Source: Pelotomaculum schinkii
Lineage (GTDB): Bacteria; Bacillota; Desulfotomaculia; Desulfotomaculales; Pelotomaculaceae
NCBI RefSeq assembly: GCF_004369205.1
Contig: NZ_QFGA01000001.1
Span: forward strand, 248,001-312,000
Direction of reading: 5' to 3'
Length of the DNA stretch: 64,000 nt
Each line of letters begins with the position of its first letter. Positions within the stretch are counted from its first letter, which is position 1. Under the pieces are notes generated by a model that had not been told where the DNA came from, ran no database searches, and was given only the letters and a program-made list of their open reading frames with translations. Positions 46,480 to 53,910 of the stretch are shown here, one piece after another. The position numbers and the translations under genes are program-made.

Positions 46480-47703
46480 ATGAGATTTATTGTCCAGAAG
46501 TTTGGCGGCACCTCCCTGGTGAGTCAGGATAAACGGGATATTGCTGTATCCAGGGTGATCCAGGCTAAACAGGAAGGCTATGCCCCGGTTGTGGTGGTGT
46601 CTGCCATTGGACGCGCGGGGGATCCTTATGCCACCGATACCTTGCTCTCCTTTGCGTGCAGCGGCAATACAGAGCTTGCTCCCCGTGAGAGCGATCTACT
46701 AATGTCATGCGGTGAAATTATTTCGGGTGTAATTATGGCGGCAACCATCCAAAAAACGGGTTGCCCTGCTGTATTTCTTACCGGCTCACAAGCGGGTATT
46801 ATTACCGACTGTGAATACAATGAAGCAAGAATATTAAGGGTTGAACCCGAGTATATAATGAAACATGCTTCTGCTGGGAAGATTGTGGTTGTGGCGGGAT
46901 TTCAGGGTGTTACGCAGCAAGGGGAGATTACGACCCTTGGCCGGGGGGGGAGTGACACTACGGCGGCTGCGCTGGGTGTGGCTCTTGATGCTGCCTGGGT
47001 TGATATTTATACCGATGTCGAGGGAATAATGACGGCGGACCCAAGAATTGTAGAAGACGCCTTGCCGCTGGAAAATGTTACTTATAACGAAATCTGCCAG
47101 CTGGCTCATGAAGGGGCCAAGGTAATCCACCCCAGGGCAGTTGAGATTGTTATGCAGAAAGGAATCCCTTTGCGGATTAAATCAACCTTCAGCGGCGGGC
47201 CGGGTACGCTGGTAACCTCACAGGGTGAAATGCAAAATGGCTCCATTGATATTACCAGGGACCGGACAGTGACCGGCATTACCTATATTTCAGATATTAC
47301 CCAGATAAAAATAATAGCCGATACTATTACGGATAAAATTGATTTCCAAAAAAAAATATTCAAGAGTCTGGCACTGGCCGGGATTAGTGTGGATTTTATT
47401 AACGTGCATCCCGATGTAATATTGTTTACTGTTAAAAACACAGACGTTTCGAAAGCCGTACAGGTTCTGGACAATATTGGTATCTCCCCGCAGGTGCTGC
47501 CTGACTGTGCCAAAATTGCAACCGTAGGCGCGGCAATGACCGGCGTACCTGGTGTGATGGCAAAAATCGTTGAGGCGCTCGCCCGGGAACAAATCACGAT
47601 CCTGCAGTCCGCTGATTCTTATACTACTATTTGGGTGCTGGTTAAAAAGGAAGACATGGAGAAGGGCATTCGCGCTCTTCACCGTGAGTTCCGGCAACAA
47701 TGA
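46480..47703 (+). CDS. dapG: Aspartate kinase (DapG type)
   Basis: The enzyme phosphorylates aspartate, the first step of the pathway. The 407-residue protein starts with VQKFGGTSLVSQDKR and has LGRGGSDTTAAALG and ADPRIV in the kinase domain, then two ACT domains from about residue 265 (ITYISDITQIKII; IATVGAAMTGVPG) for feedback by diaminopimelate or lysine. AAAAGGAGA precedes the ATG. It sits between asd and dapA as in Bacillus dapG. Confidence 0.95.
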   Translation: MRFIVQKFGGTSLVSQDKRDIAVSRVIQAKQEGYAPVVVVSAIGRAGDPYATDTLLSFACSGNTELAPRESDLLMSCGEIISGVIMAATIQKTGCPAVFLTGSQAGIITDCEYNEARILRVEPEYIMKHASAGKIVVVAGFQGVTQQGEITTLGRGGSDTTAAALGVALDAAWVDIYTDVEGIMTADPRIVEDALPLENVTYNEICQLAHEGAKVIHPRAVEIVMQKGIPLRIKSTFSGGPGTLVTSQGEMQNGSIDITRDRTVTGITYISDITQIKIIADTITDKIDFQKKIFKSLALAGISVDFINVHPDVILFTVKNTDVSKAVQVLDNIGISPQVLPDCAKIATVGAAMTGVPGVMAKIVEALAREQITILQSADSYTTIWVLVKKEDMEKGIRALHREFRQQ

Positions 47704-47727
47704 GTAAAACAAGGAAGGTGAACAGAA

Positions 47728-48612
47728 TTGAATGTGGATTTTGGGCGGATCTTGACCGCCATGGTCACGCCTTTCCATAAGGACTTGAGCGTCAACCTGA
47801 GCCAGGCCAGGAAGTTAGCGCGCCACCTGGCTGCTTCCGGTTCGGACGGGCTGGTCATAGCCGGAACAACAGGGGAGTCGCCGACACTTACTAAGGACGA
47901 GAAGGTAGAACTCTTCCGGGCCGTGGTGGAAGAGGTAGGAGGAAAGGCCGTTGTTTTGGCTGGAACAGGCGGCAATTCAACCGCGGATAGCATTGTGTTA
48001 ACCCGGGCAGCCGAAAAAGTTGGTGTTGACGGGGTAATGCTGGTAGTCCCGTATTATAATAAGCCATCTCAGGAAGGGATTTACCAACACTTTAAGACTC
48101 TGGCAGAGAGTACCGACCTTCCTGTAATGATCTATAACATACCGGGCAGAACAGCTGTAAATCTGCTGCCTGCAACCGTGGCCAGGCTCGCTGAAATTGA
48201 CAATATTGTCGCGATTAAGGAAGCCAGTGGCAGTATGGATCAGGTCAGTGAATTACGCAGGCTTTTGCCGGACAGTTTTGCGATTTACTGCGGCGATGAT
48301 TCTTTGACCCTGCCAATGCTGGCGCTGGGCGGGAAAGGTGTTATCAGTGTGGCATCGCACCTGGTGGGACCCCGTTTGCAGGAACTGGTTAATGCGTTTA
48401 CATCCGGAAACACCACCCTGGCCAACGAAATTCACCTCGAACTGTTCCCCCTCTTTAAAGGTTTATTTATCGCCACCAACCCGGTTCCAGTAAAAACCGC
48501 CTTGAATTTGAAGGGGTGGCAGGTTGGAGCAACACGCCTGCCTTTAGTGGAAGCAACCTCGACAGAAAAATCAGCTATCAAAGAACTTCTGGAAAATATC
48601 AACCTTTTTTAA
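47728..48612 (+). CDS. dapA: 4-hydroxy-tetrahydrodipicolinate synthase
   Basis: DapA condenses pyruvate with aspartate semialdehyde. The 294-residue TIM-barrel enzyme has [13 protein letters not shown], Tyr136 in MIYNIPGRT and the Schiff-base Lys164 in VAIKEASG. The TTG start follows AGGAAGGTG. The gene closes the dpaA-dapA run; a terminator follows. Confidence 0.96.
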   Translation: MNVDFGRILTAMVTPFHKDLSVNLSQARKLARHLAASGSDGLVIAGTTGESPTLTKDEKVELFRAVVEEVGGKAVVLAGTGGNSTADSIVLTRAAEKVGVDGVMLVVPYYNKPSQEGIYQHFKTLAESTDLPVMIYNIPGRTAVNLLPATVARLAEIDNIVAIKEASGSMDQVSELRRLLPDSFAIYCGDDSLTLPMLALGGKGVISVASHLVGPRLQELVNAFTSGNTTLANEIHLELFPLFKGLFIATNPVPVKTALNLKGWQVGATRLPLVEATSTEKSAIKELLENINLF

Positions 48613-48660
48613 GCGCCAACCATCGTTGATAATCGAGTGTGCCAACTAAGGGGATAGAAG

Positions 48661-48692
48661 AGGAGTTGCTTATTAAAACGCAGCTCCTTTTT
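48661..48692 (+). terminator. Rho-independent terminator after dapA
   Basis: AGGAGTTGC pairs with GCAGCTCCT (one G-T pair) around a ten-base loop and runs into TTTTTA. It lies about 50 bases after the dapA stop. Confidence 0.8.
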
Positions 48693-48799
48693 ATGTATGA
48701 TATGCGGTTTTTTGGGGGAAATTATGCTCTGGCCTATTTTGAGAGATTATTTGCTGCAATATCAGGCTCTTGGCTGTTAACATTATGTTTTAAATTTTG

Positions 48800-48828
48800 T
48801 TGTTATTGGTAATAAAATATAGTACAAT
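48800..48828 (+). promoter_or_regulatory. Promoter of rnj
   Basis: TTGTTA (48800-48805) and TACAAT (48823-48828) are 17 bases apart in AT-rich sequence. The leader to the TTG at 48966 would be about 130 bases. The rest of this 353-base gap holds only the dapA terminator. Confidence 0.7.
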
Positions 48829-48965
48829 TATATTTGAGTGTTTTTTAACTGTGCGGATTTCCCGGGAGCGGTCTAATTATATATTTCCCCACCTTCTCCT
48901 GAATTATCTCACCTGTTGCAAACGTGAAAAGGATTTTTTTTTGGAAATGGTTAGGAGGTGTGGAT

Positions 48966-50633
48966 TTGTCAAAAGAACCTAAATTGTCCCTGATACCCCT
49001 TGGCGGGTTAGGGGAAATCGGCAAAAACATGATGGCGGTGAGATTTGGGGAGAAAATTTTAGTTATTGACTGCGGTTTAATGTTCCCTGAAGAAGGTATG
49101 TTGGGGATTGACATCGTTATTCCGGATATTACCTATCTTTTGGAAAACAGGGATTCCGTCCTCGGAATTGTGCTTACCCACGGTCACGAGGACCATATCG
49201 GCGCCCTGCCGTATGTGCTGCGCCAGCTAAATGTACCGGTTTACGGGACCAAACTCACTTTGGGGCTGCTGCATGGTAAACTGAAAGAGCAAAATATGAT
49301 CAGTGAAACCATTCTGCACACGGTAAAACCGAGAGATGTGGTACAGGTTGGTCCTTTTAAAATCGAGTTCATCAAAGTATCACACAGCATTCCAGACGCA
49401 GTGGCGATTGCTGTGCATACACCGATTGGCGTGGTTTTTCATACCGGCGATTTTAAAATTGACCAGACGCCGGTGGACGGTCAGGTAACTGATTTTCAGC
49501 GCTTGGCTCAGCTGGGTGAAAAAGGCGTGTTGGTCTTACTTTCCGACAGCACCAATGCGGAAAGGCCCGGTTATACCATGTCCGAACGTTTTGTCGGAAA
49601 CACTTTTGATGAAACTTTTCGCCTGGCAGCCGAAGACAGGATTATCATTGCCACTTTTGCCACCAACGTGCACAGGCTTCAGCAGGCCATTCAGGCAGCA
49701 TACAAGCACAACCGCAAGGTTGCTGTGGTGGGGCGGAGCATGGTCAATGTGGTCAGCGTCGCCACCGAACTGGGATATCTGGACATCCCCGACGGTATCA
49801 TGATCGAACTTGAGGAGGCTAACCGCCTGCCCAAAAACAGGGTTGCGATCCTTACCACCGGAAGCCAGGGTGAACCAATGTCGGCTTTGACCAGGATGGC
49901 CCTTTCAGACCACCGTCAGGTAGAAATTTTACCTGGCGACACCGTTATTATTTCGGCTACACCGATACCCGGCAACGAAAAGCTGGTTGCGCGCATTATC
50001 GACCAGTTGTTCAAGCTTGGCGCCAAGGTAATTTACGAGTCAATGTCCGGCATTCATGTCTCCGGCCACCCGAGTCAGGAGGAATTGAAGCTCATGATTA
50101 ACCTGACCCGGCCGAAGTTCTTTGTCCCTATCCACGGCGAATACAGAATGATGATCAGGCATGCCGAACTCGCCAGGGACGTAGGGGTTTCACCGGAGCA
50201 CATTTTTGTGGGGGAAAACGGCCAAATATTGGAATTCACTCGTCGCTCGGGCAGAGTCGCCGGCAGAGTCGCTGCCGGAAAGGTGCTTGTCGACGGGCTC
50301 GGTGTTGGAGATGTAGGGAATATTGTCCTCAAGGATCGTAGAATGCTGTCTCAGGACGGTATCCTGATCGTAGTGGTCACAATAAACCGTGAAACAGGGT
50401 TAATCATGGCAGGTCCCGATATTGTCTCAAGGGGATTTGTCTATGTCCGGGAATCCGAAGAACTGCTCGAGGAAGCAAGGATGAGAGTAAAAGCATCATT
50501 AGAAAAATGCACTTGCAAGGGAATCTCCGAGTGGTCCTCAATGAAGTCTCAGGTAAGAGACGTTTTAGGAAAGTATTTATTCGAAAAAACCAGGAGAAGG
50601 CCGATGATACTGCCAATTATCATGGAAGTTTGA
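48966..50633 (+). CDS. rnj: Ribonuclease J
   Basis: RNase J is a metallo-beta-lactamase/beta-CASP enzyme with endonuclease and 5' exonuclease activity on RNA. The 555-residue protein shows PLGGLGEIGKNM, the metal motif LTHGHEDHIGALP, the FHTGDFKID and SDSTNAERPG segments, and HVSGHPSQEEL of the beta-CASP domain. The TTG at 48966 follows AGGAGGTG by five bases; the frame is open to an ATG at 48924 but that part is not conserved. Position after dapA matches Bacillus rnjB. Confidence 0.94.
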   Translation: MSKEPKLSLIPLGGLGEIGKNMMAVRFGEKILVIDCGLMFPEEGMLGIDIVIPDITYLLENRDSVLGIVLTHGHEDHIGALPYVLRQLNVPVYGTKLTLGLLHGKLKEQNMISETILHTVKPRDVVQVGPFKIEFIKVSHSIPDAVAIAVHTPIGVVFHTGDFKIDQTPVDGQVTDFQRLAQLGEKGVLVLLSDSTNAERPGYTMSERFVGNTFDETFRLAAEDRIIIATFATNVHRLQQAIQAAYKHNRKVAVVGRSMVNVVSVATELGYLDIPDGIMIELEEANRLPKNRVAILTTGSQGEPMSALTRMALSDHRQVEILPGDTVIISATPIPGNEKLVARIIDQLFKLGAKVIYESMSGIHVSGHPSQEELKLMINLTRPKFFVPIHGEYRMMIRHAELARDVGVSPEHIFVGENGQILEFTRRSGRVAGRVAAGKVLVDGLGVGDVGNIVLKDRRMLSQDGILIVVVTINRETGLIMAGPDIVSRGFVYVRESEELLEEARMRVKASLEKCTCKGISEWSSMKSQVRDVLGKYLFEKTRRRPMILPIIMEV

Positions 50634-50660
50634 GGAAAGGTTATAGCTTAATGTTTTAAT

Positions 50661-50710
50661 AAAGAGCGCCGATGCCGTTATTCGCGGCTTTTGGCGCTCT
50701 TTTCTTTTAT
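50661..50710 (+). terminator. Rho-independent terminator after rnj
   Basis: AAAGAGCGCC pairs with GGCGCTCTTT, enclosing an inner GCCG/CGGC stem, and continues into TTCTTTTAT. The right half of this structure is duplicated at 51675-51720. Confidence 0.8.
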
Positions 50711-50717
50711 TAGGGGA

Positions 50718-50832
50718 CTGTCGGCGGGAATGTTGAAGCCGGGTCTGGCCATTGCCGAAATGATAGCCAGTATGTCCAAGCCGACTATTTCGGTTGTCCT
50801 GGGAGGTGGCCACTCTATCGGCGTCCCGATTG
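50718..50832 (+). pseudogene. tepA: Fragment copy of the tepA active-site region
   Basis: These 115 bases match 52196-52310 inside tepA at about nine positions in ten, including the codons for [11 protein letters not shown] and [13 protein letters not shown] around the serine nucleophile. The fragment lacks both ends of the gene, and it carries a one-base insertion (CCGGGTCTGG against CCGGCCTGG) that shifts the frame before AIAEM. An open frame of 74 codons crosses it but is not a working gene. It lies right after the rnj terminator, so it looks like the wreck of a tandem duplication. Confidence 0.85.
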
Positions 50833-50890
50833 AGTCCTTGTCACTACCCTATAGAAAAAGCCAGGAATACCAAGGCTTCGAAGTTATTTT

Positions 50891-50927
50891 AAAGGCTCTG
50901 AGCTCAACAAGTTAGGAGCCTTTTTTT
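50891..50927 (+). terminator. Terminator downstream of the tepA fragment
   Basis: AAGGCTC pairs with GAGCCTT across a 17-base loop and is followed by seven T. Its original gene is unclear. Confidence 0.6.
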
Positions 50928-51086
50928 AGCCTTATTCGCAATGGTTGTTTTTCCCCCGCAGGGTGTATTCCGATGAAAAAATTTTTAACATGGAGTGCAG
51001 AGCACGGTATGGTATAAATCATAATGCAGGAAAAACGAGGTTCTCGTGGAAATACTTATTAAGGTGATTGTTGGGAGTTGGTAGAT

Positions 51087-51320
51087 ATGGATAATGAACA
51101 ATTCCAAAGGCTTGTGCTTGACCAACTGAAAATGCTTACGGAGGGCCAGAAGGAACTCGGACAAAGCGTAAAAGCACTTGAACAAGGTCAGAAGGTGCTT
51201 GAACAAGGCCAGGTAGAAATTAAAAATGAGCTTAAGTATATTTGGGCTGACATTAAGAAGATCGACAGCCGGCTTTCCACTCAGGAAGAAGAAGTAGGCA
51301 TAATAAAACGCCTAAAATAG
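51087..51320 (+). CDS. Small coiled-coil protein, function unknown
   Basis: The 77-residue protein is charged and almost wholly helical. It contains three near-repeats of the type EGQKELGQ, LEQGQKVLEQGQ with heptad spacing, then NELKYIWADIKKIDSRLSTQEEEV. Such short coiled-coil proteins recur in Peptococcaceae and in phage genomes, usually without assigned role. The ATG at 51087 has GGGAG about nine bases upstream; a TTG at 51078 is the alternative. It lies between the tepA fragment and the YD-repeat relic. Confidence 0.7.
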   Translation: MDNEQFQRLVLDQLKMLTEGQKELGQSVKALEQGQKVLEQGQVEIKNELKYIWADIKKIDSRLSTQEEEVGIIKRLK

Positions 51321-51356
51321 GGACGTAATTAAAATAATATCAGGAGAGTGATTTTG

Positions 51357-51676
51357 GTGTTCAAGAGATTGTTCGCACTTGCGGCAGTCTTTCTTTTTTT
51401 GACTGCCGTGCTGCCGGCCGTCGCCGGACAGCTCATCTAAAAAGGGGACAGGTCCCTTCTCCCACAACAATCCTATTATTACGAATCCCTGAACAGGCTG
51501 ACCAAACTCAAGTTTGACAGTTAAGAGCTTACAACAACCTGAACAGATTGACCACCTTCAGCGCCGACGGCAAGAGCTACAGCTACGAATACTACGGCGA
51601 CGGGATGCCCAAGGTCGTCAACTATCCCCAGCTGGCCACCTTCACCGCCAACGGCCAGACAGACCTACAGCTGTGA
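51357..51676 (+). pseudogene. Decayed secreted YD-repeat (RHS-like) protein
   Basis: A GTG with CAGGAGAGTG upstream starts a 27-codon frame coding for a clear signal peptide (FKRLFALAAVFLFLTAVLPA, then VAG) that stops at TAA 51438. Beyond it, in the same frame, comes YYYESLNRLTKLKFDS and a stop at 51522. After a frameshift (51530-51676) comes YNNLNRLTTFSADGKSYSYEYYGDG, stopping exactly where the duplicated terminator half begins. YxxLNRLT is the hallmark of YD repeats. A near-palindrome GGGACAGGTCCC at about 51446-51457 sits between. These are remnants of a large wall or toxin-delivery protein. Confidence 0.75.
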
Positions 51677-51720
51677 TGCCGTTACTTGCGGCTTTTGGCG
51701 CTCTTTCTTTTTATTAGGGG
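51675..51720 (+). repeat. Duplicated right half of the rnj terminator
   Basis: GATGCCGTTACTTGCGGC and the following TTTTGGCGCTCTTTCTTTTTATTAGGGG repeat 50671-50716 with only a few changes. The left arm of the hairpin is missing, replaced by the YD-repeat relic, so this copy cannot fold as a terminator. It lies about 100 bases before tepA. Confidence 0.8.
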
Positions 51721-51820
51721 CTACCAGGCACATGGGTGTATTTTTTATTTGATTTGAAACATAATAGAGAAGTCATAGAATGGTCCGCGTATATCCAAGT
51801 ACAAGTCAGGAGTGAAATTC

Positions 51821-52663
51821 GTGTCGTCAATGCATGTTGAACCTCAGCCGGGAGTTTTCCCCTTTACCCCGGCGCCTTGTCCGGAGCCGGGGATTGCTCC
51901 TGAACCGGAAAGGCGGGAAGAACCTGATAAAGAAGCGGATCCCGGACGGGACCCGCAGCACGGTAAAAGAGTTGCCGGTAAATCCAAAGGAGCCATGGAA
52001 TCCATGAAGGAAATGGGTTCGGCCCCCATTCCTGAAGTCAAGTCCAATATTCACTGCCTGACCATCATCGGGCAAATCGAAGGGCACCTGGTCCTTCCGC
52101 CGCAGAACAAGACCACCAAGTATGAGCACATGATTCCGCAGTTGGTAGCTCTGGAGCAGGCAGCCGAGGTTGAGGGTGTATTAATCATCCTTAATACCGT
52201 TGGCGGGGATGTTGAAGCCGGCCTGGCCATTGCCGAAATGATAGCCAGTATGTCCAAGCCGACCGTTTCGGTTGTCCTGGGAGGGGGTCATTCTATCGGA
52301 GTTCCGATTGCGGTTGCGGCCAAGTATTCCTTTATATCCGACACCGCCAGCATGACTATTCATCCCATTCGCCTCAACGGCCTGGTCATCGGCGTTCCAC
52401 AGACCTATGAATACCTTGACAAGATGCAGGACAGGGTAGTCCGTTTTACTACAATGCATTCAAACATTACTGAAAAAAAATTTCGCGAGTTGATGTTCCG
52501 GACCGGAGACCTGGCAAGAGATATTGGGACTGTTCTTATTGGTAAGGAAGCCGTTGAGGTTGGTCTGATTGACGCGGTTGGAGGGATTGGCGACGCTGTC
52601 AATAAAATCAACACCATGGTTGATGATTGGAAGCAAAGAAGAAAAGAGGCGGTACTCCAGTGA
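51821..52663 (+). CDS. tepA: TepA, ClpP-fold translocation-enhancing protease
   Basis: TepA is a cytoplasmic ClpP-family protease encoded next to ylzJ and spoIIIE in spore formers. The 280-residue protein has a Pro/Glu-rich, probably disordered N-terminus (residues 1-70), then [30 protein letters not shown], the nucleophile Ser158 in [11 protein letters not shown] and His181 in SMTIHP. The GTG at 51821 is eight bases from AGGAG; a GTG at 51812 overlaps the ribosome site and an ATG at 51830 is possible. The stop overlaps ylzJ at GTGA. Confidence 0.9.
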   Translation: MSSMHVEPQPGVFPFTPAPCPEPGIAPEPERREEPDKEADPGRDPQHGKRVAGKSKGAMESMKEMGSAPIPEVKSNIHCLTIIGQIEGHLVLPPQNKTTKYEHMIPQLVALEQAAEVEGVLIILNTVGGDVEAGLAIAEMIASMSKPTVSVVLGGGHSIGVPIAVAAKYSFISDTASMTIHPIRLNGLVIGVPQTYEYLDKMQDRVVRFTTMHSNITEKKFRELMFRTGDLARDIGTVLIGKEAVEVGLIDAVGGIGDAVNKINTMVDDWKQRRKEAVLQ

Positions 52664-52872
52664 TTCTTTATACTCCGATGCAGTTGGAATTGGTATTGGA
52701 AGGCTTCGACACTACCAGGTACCCTGCGTACCGGGACATCGAATATCAGGGAGTAGCGATGGTGGTGGAATCGGCAGGGTTCGGACGTCAGAAGATTGTC
52801 AAGCTGTTAAGTACGAATCCTTTCGACTACCTGAAGCCGGAACTTGCGCCGGGCAGTATCATAAATTGTTAA
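52660..52872 (+). CDS. ylzJ: YlzJ-like protein
   Basis: This 70-residue protein is the YlzJ family member that accompanies tepA. It begins [15 protein letters not shown], the family signature, and ends LKPELAPGS. The GTG start overlaps the tepA stop (GTGA) and follows GAGGCGG by seven bases, so the two are co-translated. Function is unknown. Confidence 0.85.
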   Translation: MILYTPMQLELVLEGFDTTRYPAYRDIEYQGVAMVVESAGFGRQKIVKLLSTNPFDYLKPELAPGSIINC

Positions 52873-52877
52873 ACACC

Positions 52878-52905
52878 ATTCCTGGTCTAACCAGGAATTT
52901 TTTTT
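52878..52905 (+). terminator. Rho-independent terminator after ylzJ
   Basis: ATTCCTGG pairs with CCAGGAAT around TCTAA and runs into about nine T. Confidence 0.85.
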
Positions 52906-52914
52906 GGAAGGATT

Positions 52915-52944
52915 TTCACAGTCCGGTCAACCTCGTGATATAAT
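52915..52944 (+). promoter_or_regulatory. Promoter of uppP
   Basis: TTCACA (52915-52920) and a perfect TATAAT (52939-52944) are 18 bases apart, and TGA before the -10 gives an extended -10 element. It lies between the ylzJ terminator and the uppP ribosome site. Confidence 0.7.
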
Positions 52945-52985
52945 AAAAAGTATTGTGTTGAAAATCTACAAAAGGAGGTATTCGT

Positions 52986-53768
52986 TTGACCCTGACAGAA
53001 GCGCTGGTGCTGGGTATAATACAAGGCCTGGGAGAGTTTCTTCCTATTTCCAGTTCGGCTCATCTGGTCCTGGTTCCATGGGCCTTGGGGTGGCAATATG
53101 CCGGGCTTACCTTTGATGTCGCACTGCATATAGGAACTCTTATATCAGTGGTAGCTTTTTTTTGGAAGGACTGGCTTACACTGCTCAGCTCTGCTGTTAC
53201 CAGAAAAGGGAGCAAAGAAGCTGCGCTATTCTGGTACCTGGTGTTGGGGACAATACCGGGGGGCGCTATCGGCTATCTTTTTGAAGAACAGGCCGAAACA
53301 GTATTGCGCACACCTTTATTGATCGGCGTTATGCTGATTGTGATGGGGATTATTCTTTACTGGGTCGACCGTAGAGCTGCCAGCGTAAAGAGCATAGATT
53401 CTGTCTCTCTCCTTGACAGCCTGCTGATAGGTCTCTCCCAGGCATTGGCTATTATTCCCGGCGTGTCCCGTTCCGGGATTACTATGACCGCCGGCCGGGC
53501 CCTGGGTTTTACCCGTGCATCCGCCGCCAGGTTCTCTTTTTTACTTTCAACCCCGATTGTTGTTGGAGCAGGGCTTTATAAAATGAAAGACCTGTCGCCC
53601 GGGGACCTGGACGCAGCTTTTTTGACGGGGGTAGTCTCTTCCGCGGTGGTCGGCTTTATTGCCATAGGCTTTCTGATCAGATACCTGTCACAACGCAGTT
53701 TCGCGGTGTTTGCCTGGTACCGCTTCGTTGTTGGTTCTGCCGTAATTATCCTGGCGCTGGCCAGGTAA
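52986..53768 (+). CDS. uppP: Undecaprenyl-diphosphatase UppP (BacA)
   Basis: UppP recycles the lipid carrier by removing a phosphate from undecaprenyl diphosphate at the membrane. The 260-residue, multi-helix protein carries the two family motifs: LGEFLPISSSAHLVLV near the start and PGVSRSGITMTAGRALGF about residue 160. The TTG start follows AAAGGAGGT. It uses the product of uppS at 15336 and gives bacitracin tolerance in other bacteria. Confidence 0.95.
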   Translation: MTLTEALVLGIIQGLGEFLPISSSAHLVLVPWALGWQYAGLTFDVALHIGTLISVVAFFWKDWLTLLSSAVTRKGSKEAALFWYLVLGTIPGGAIGYLFEEQAETVLRTPLLIGVMLIVMGIILYWVDRRAASVKSIDSVSLLDSLLIGLSQALAIIPGVSRSGITMTAGRALGFTRASAARFSFLLSTPIVVGAGLYKMKDLSPGDLDAAFLTGVVSSAVVGFIAIGFLIRYLSQRSFAVFAWYRFVVGSAVIILALAR

Positions 53769-53818
53769 TCTCATATTGGACGCGTACTTTTGATATGCCA
53801 AATTAATTTTTCATGCTG

Positions 53819-53839
53819 CCCTCCGGTGGCCCCGGAGGG
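53819..53839 (+). terminator. Hairpin after uppP
   Basis: CCCTCCGG pairs with CCGGAGGG around TGGCC, followed by TTAATAGTATTT. The stem is strong but the T-run is broken, so termination may be partial. Confidence 0.5.
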
Positions 53840-53910
53840 TTAATAGTATTTAGTTTTCTAGGATTTTTGCCGATAACTATGGTATATTATTTCTGGGGGG
53901 AGGGAAATTC

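Noticed and set aside
48797-48982. 61-codon frame upstream of rnj
   Set aside because: It spans the rnj promoter and start, has no ribosome site and resembles nothing.
50691-50915. 74-codon frame over the tepA fragment as a gene
   Set aside because: Its start lies inside the rnj terminator, and it covers only part of the tepA core after a frameshift.
51514-51717. 67-codon frame in the YD-repeat relic
   Set aside because: It is out of frame with the YD-repeat sequence, which is the real signal there.
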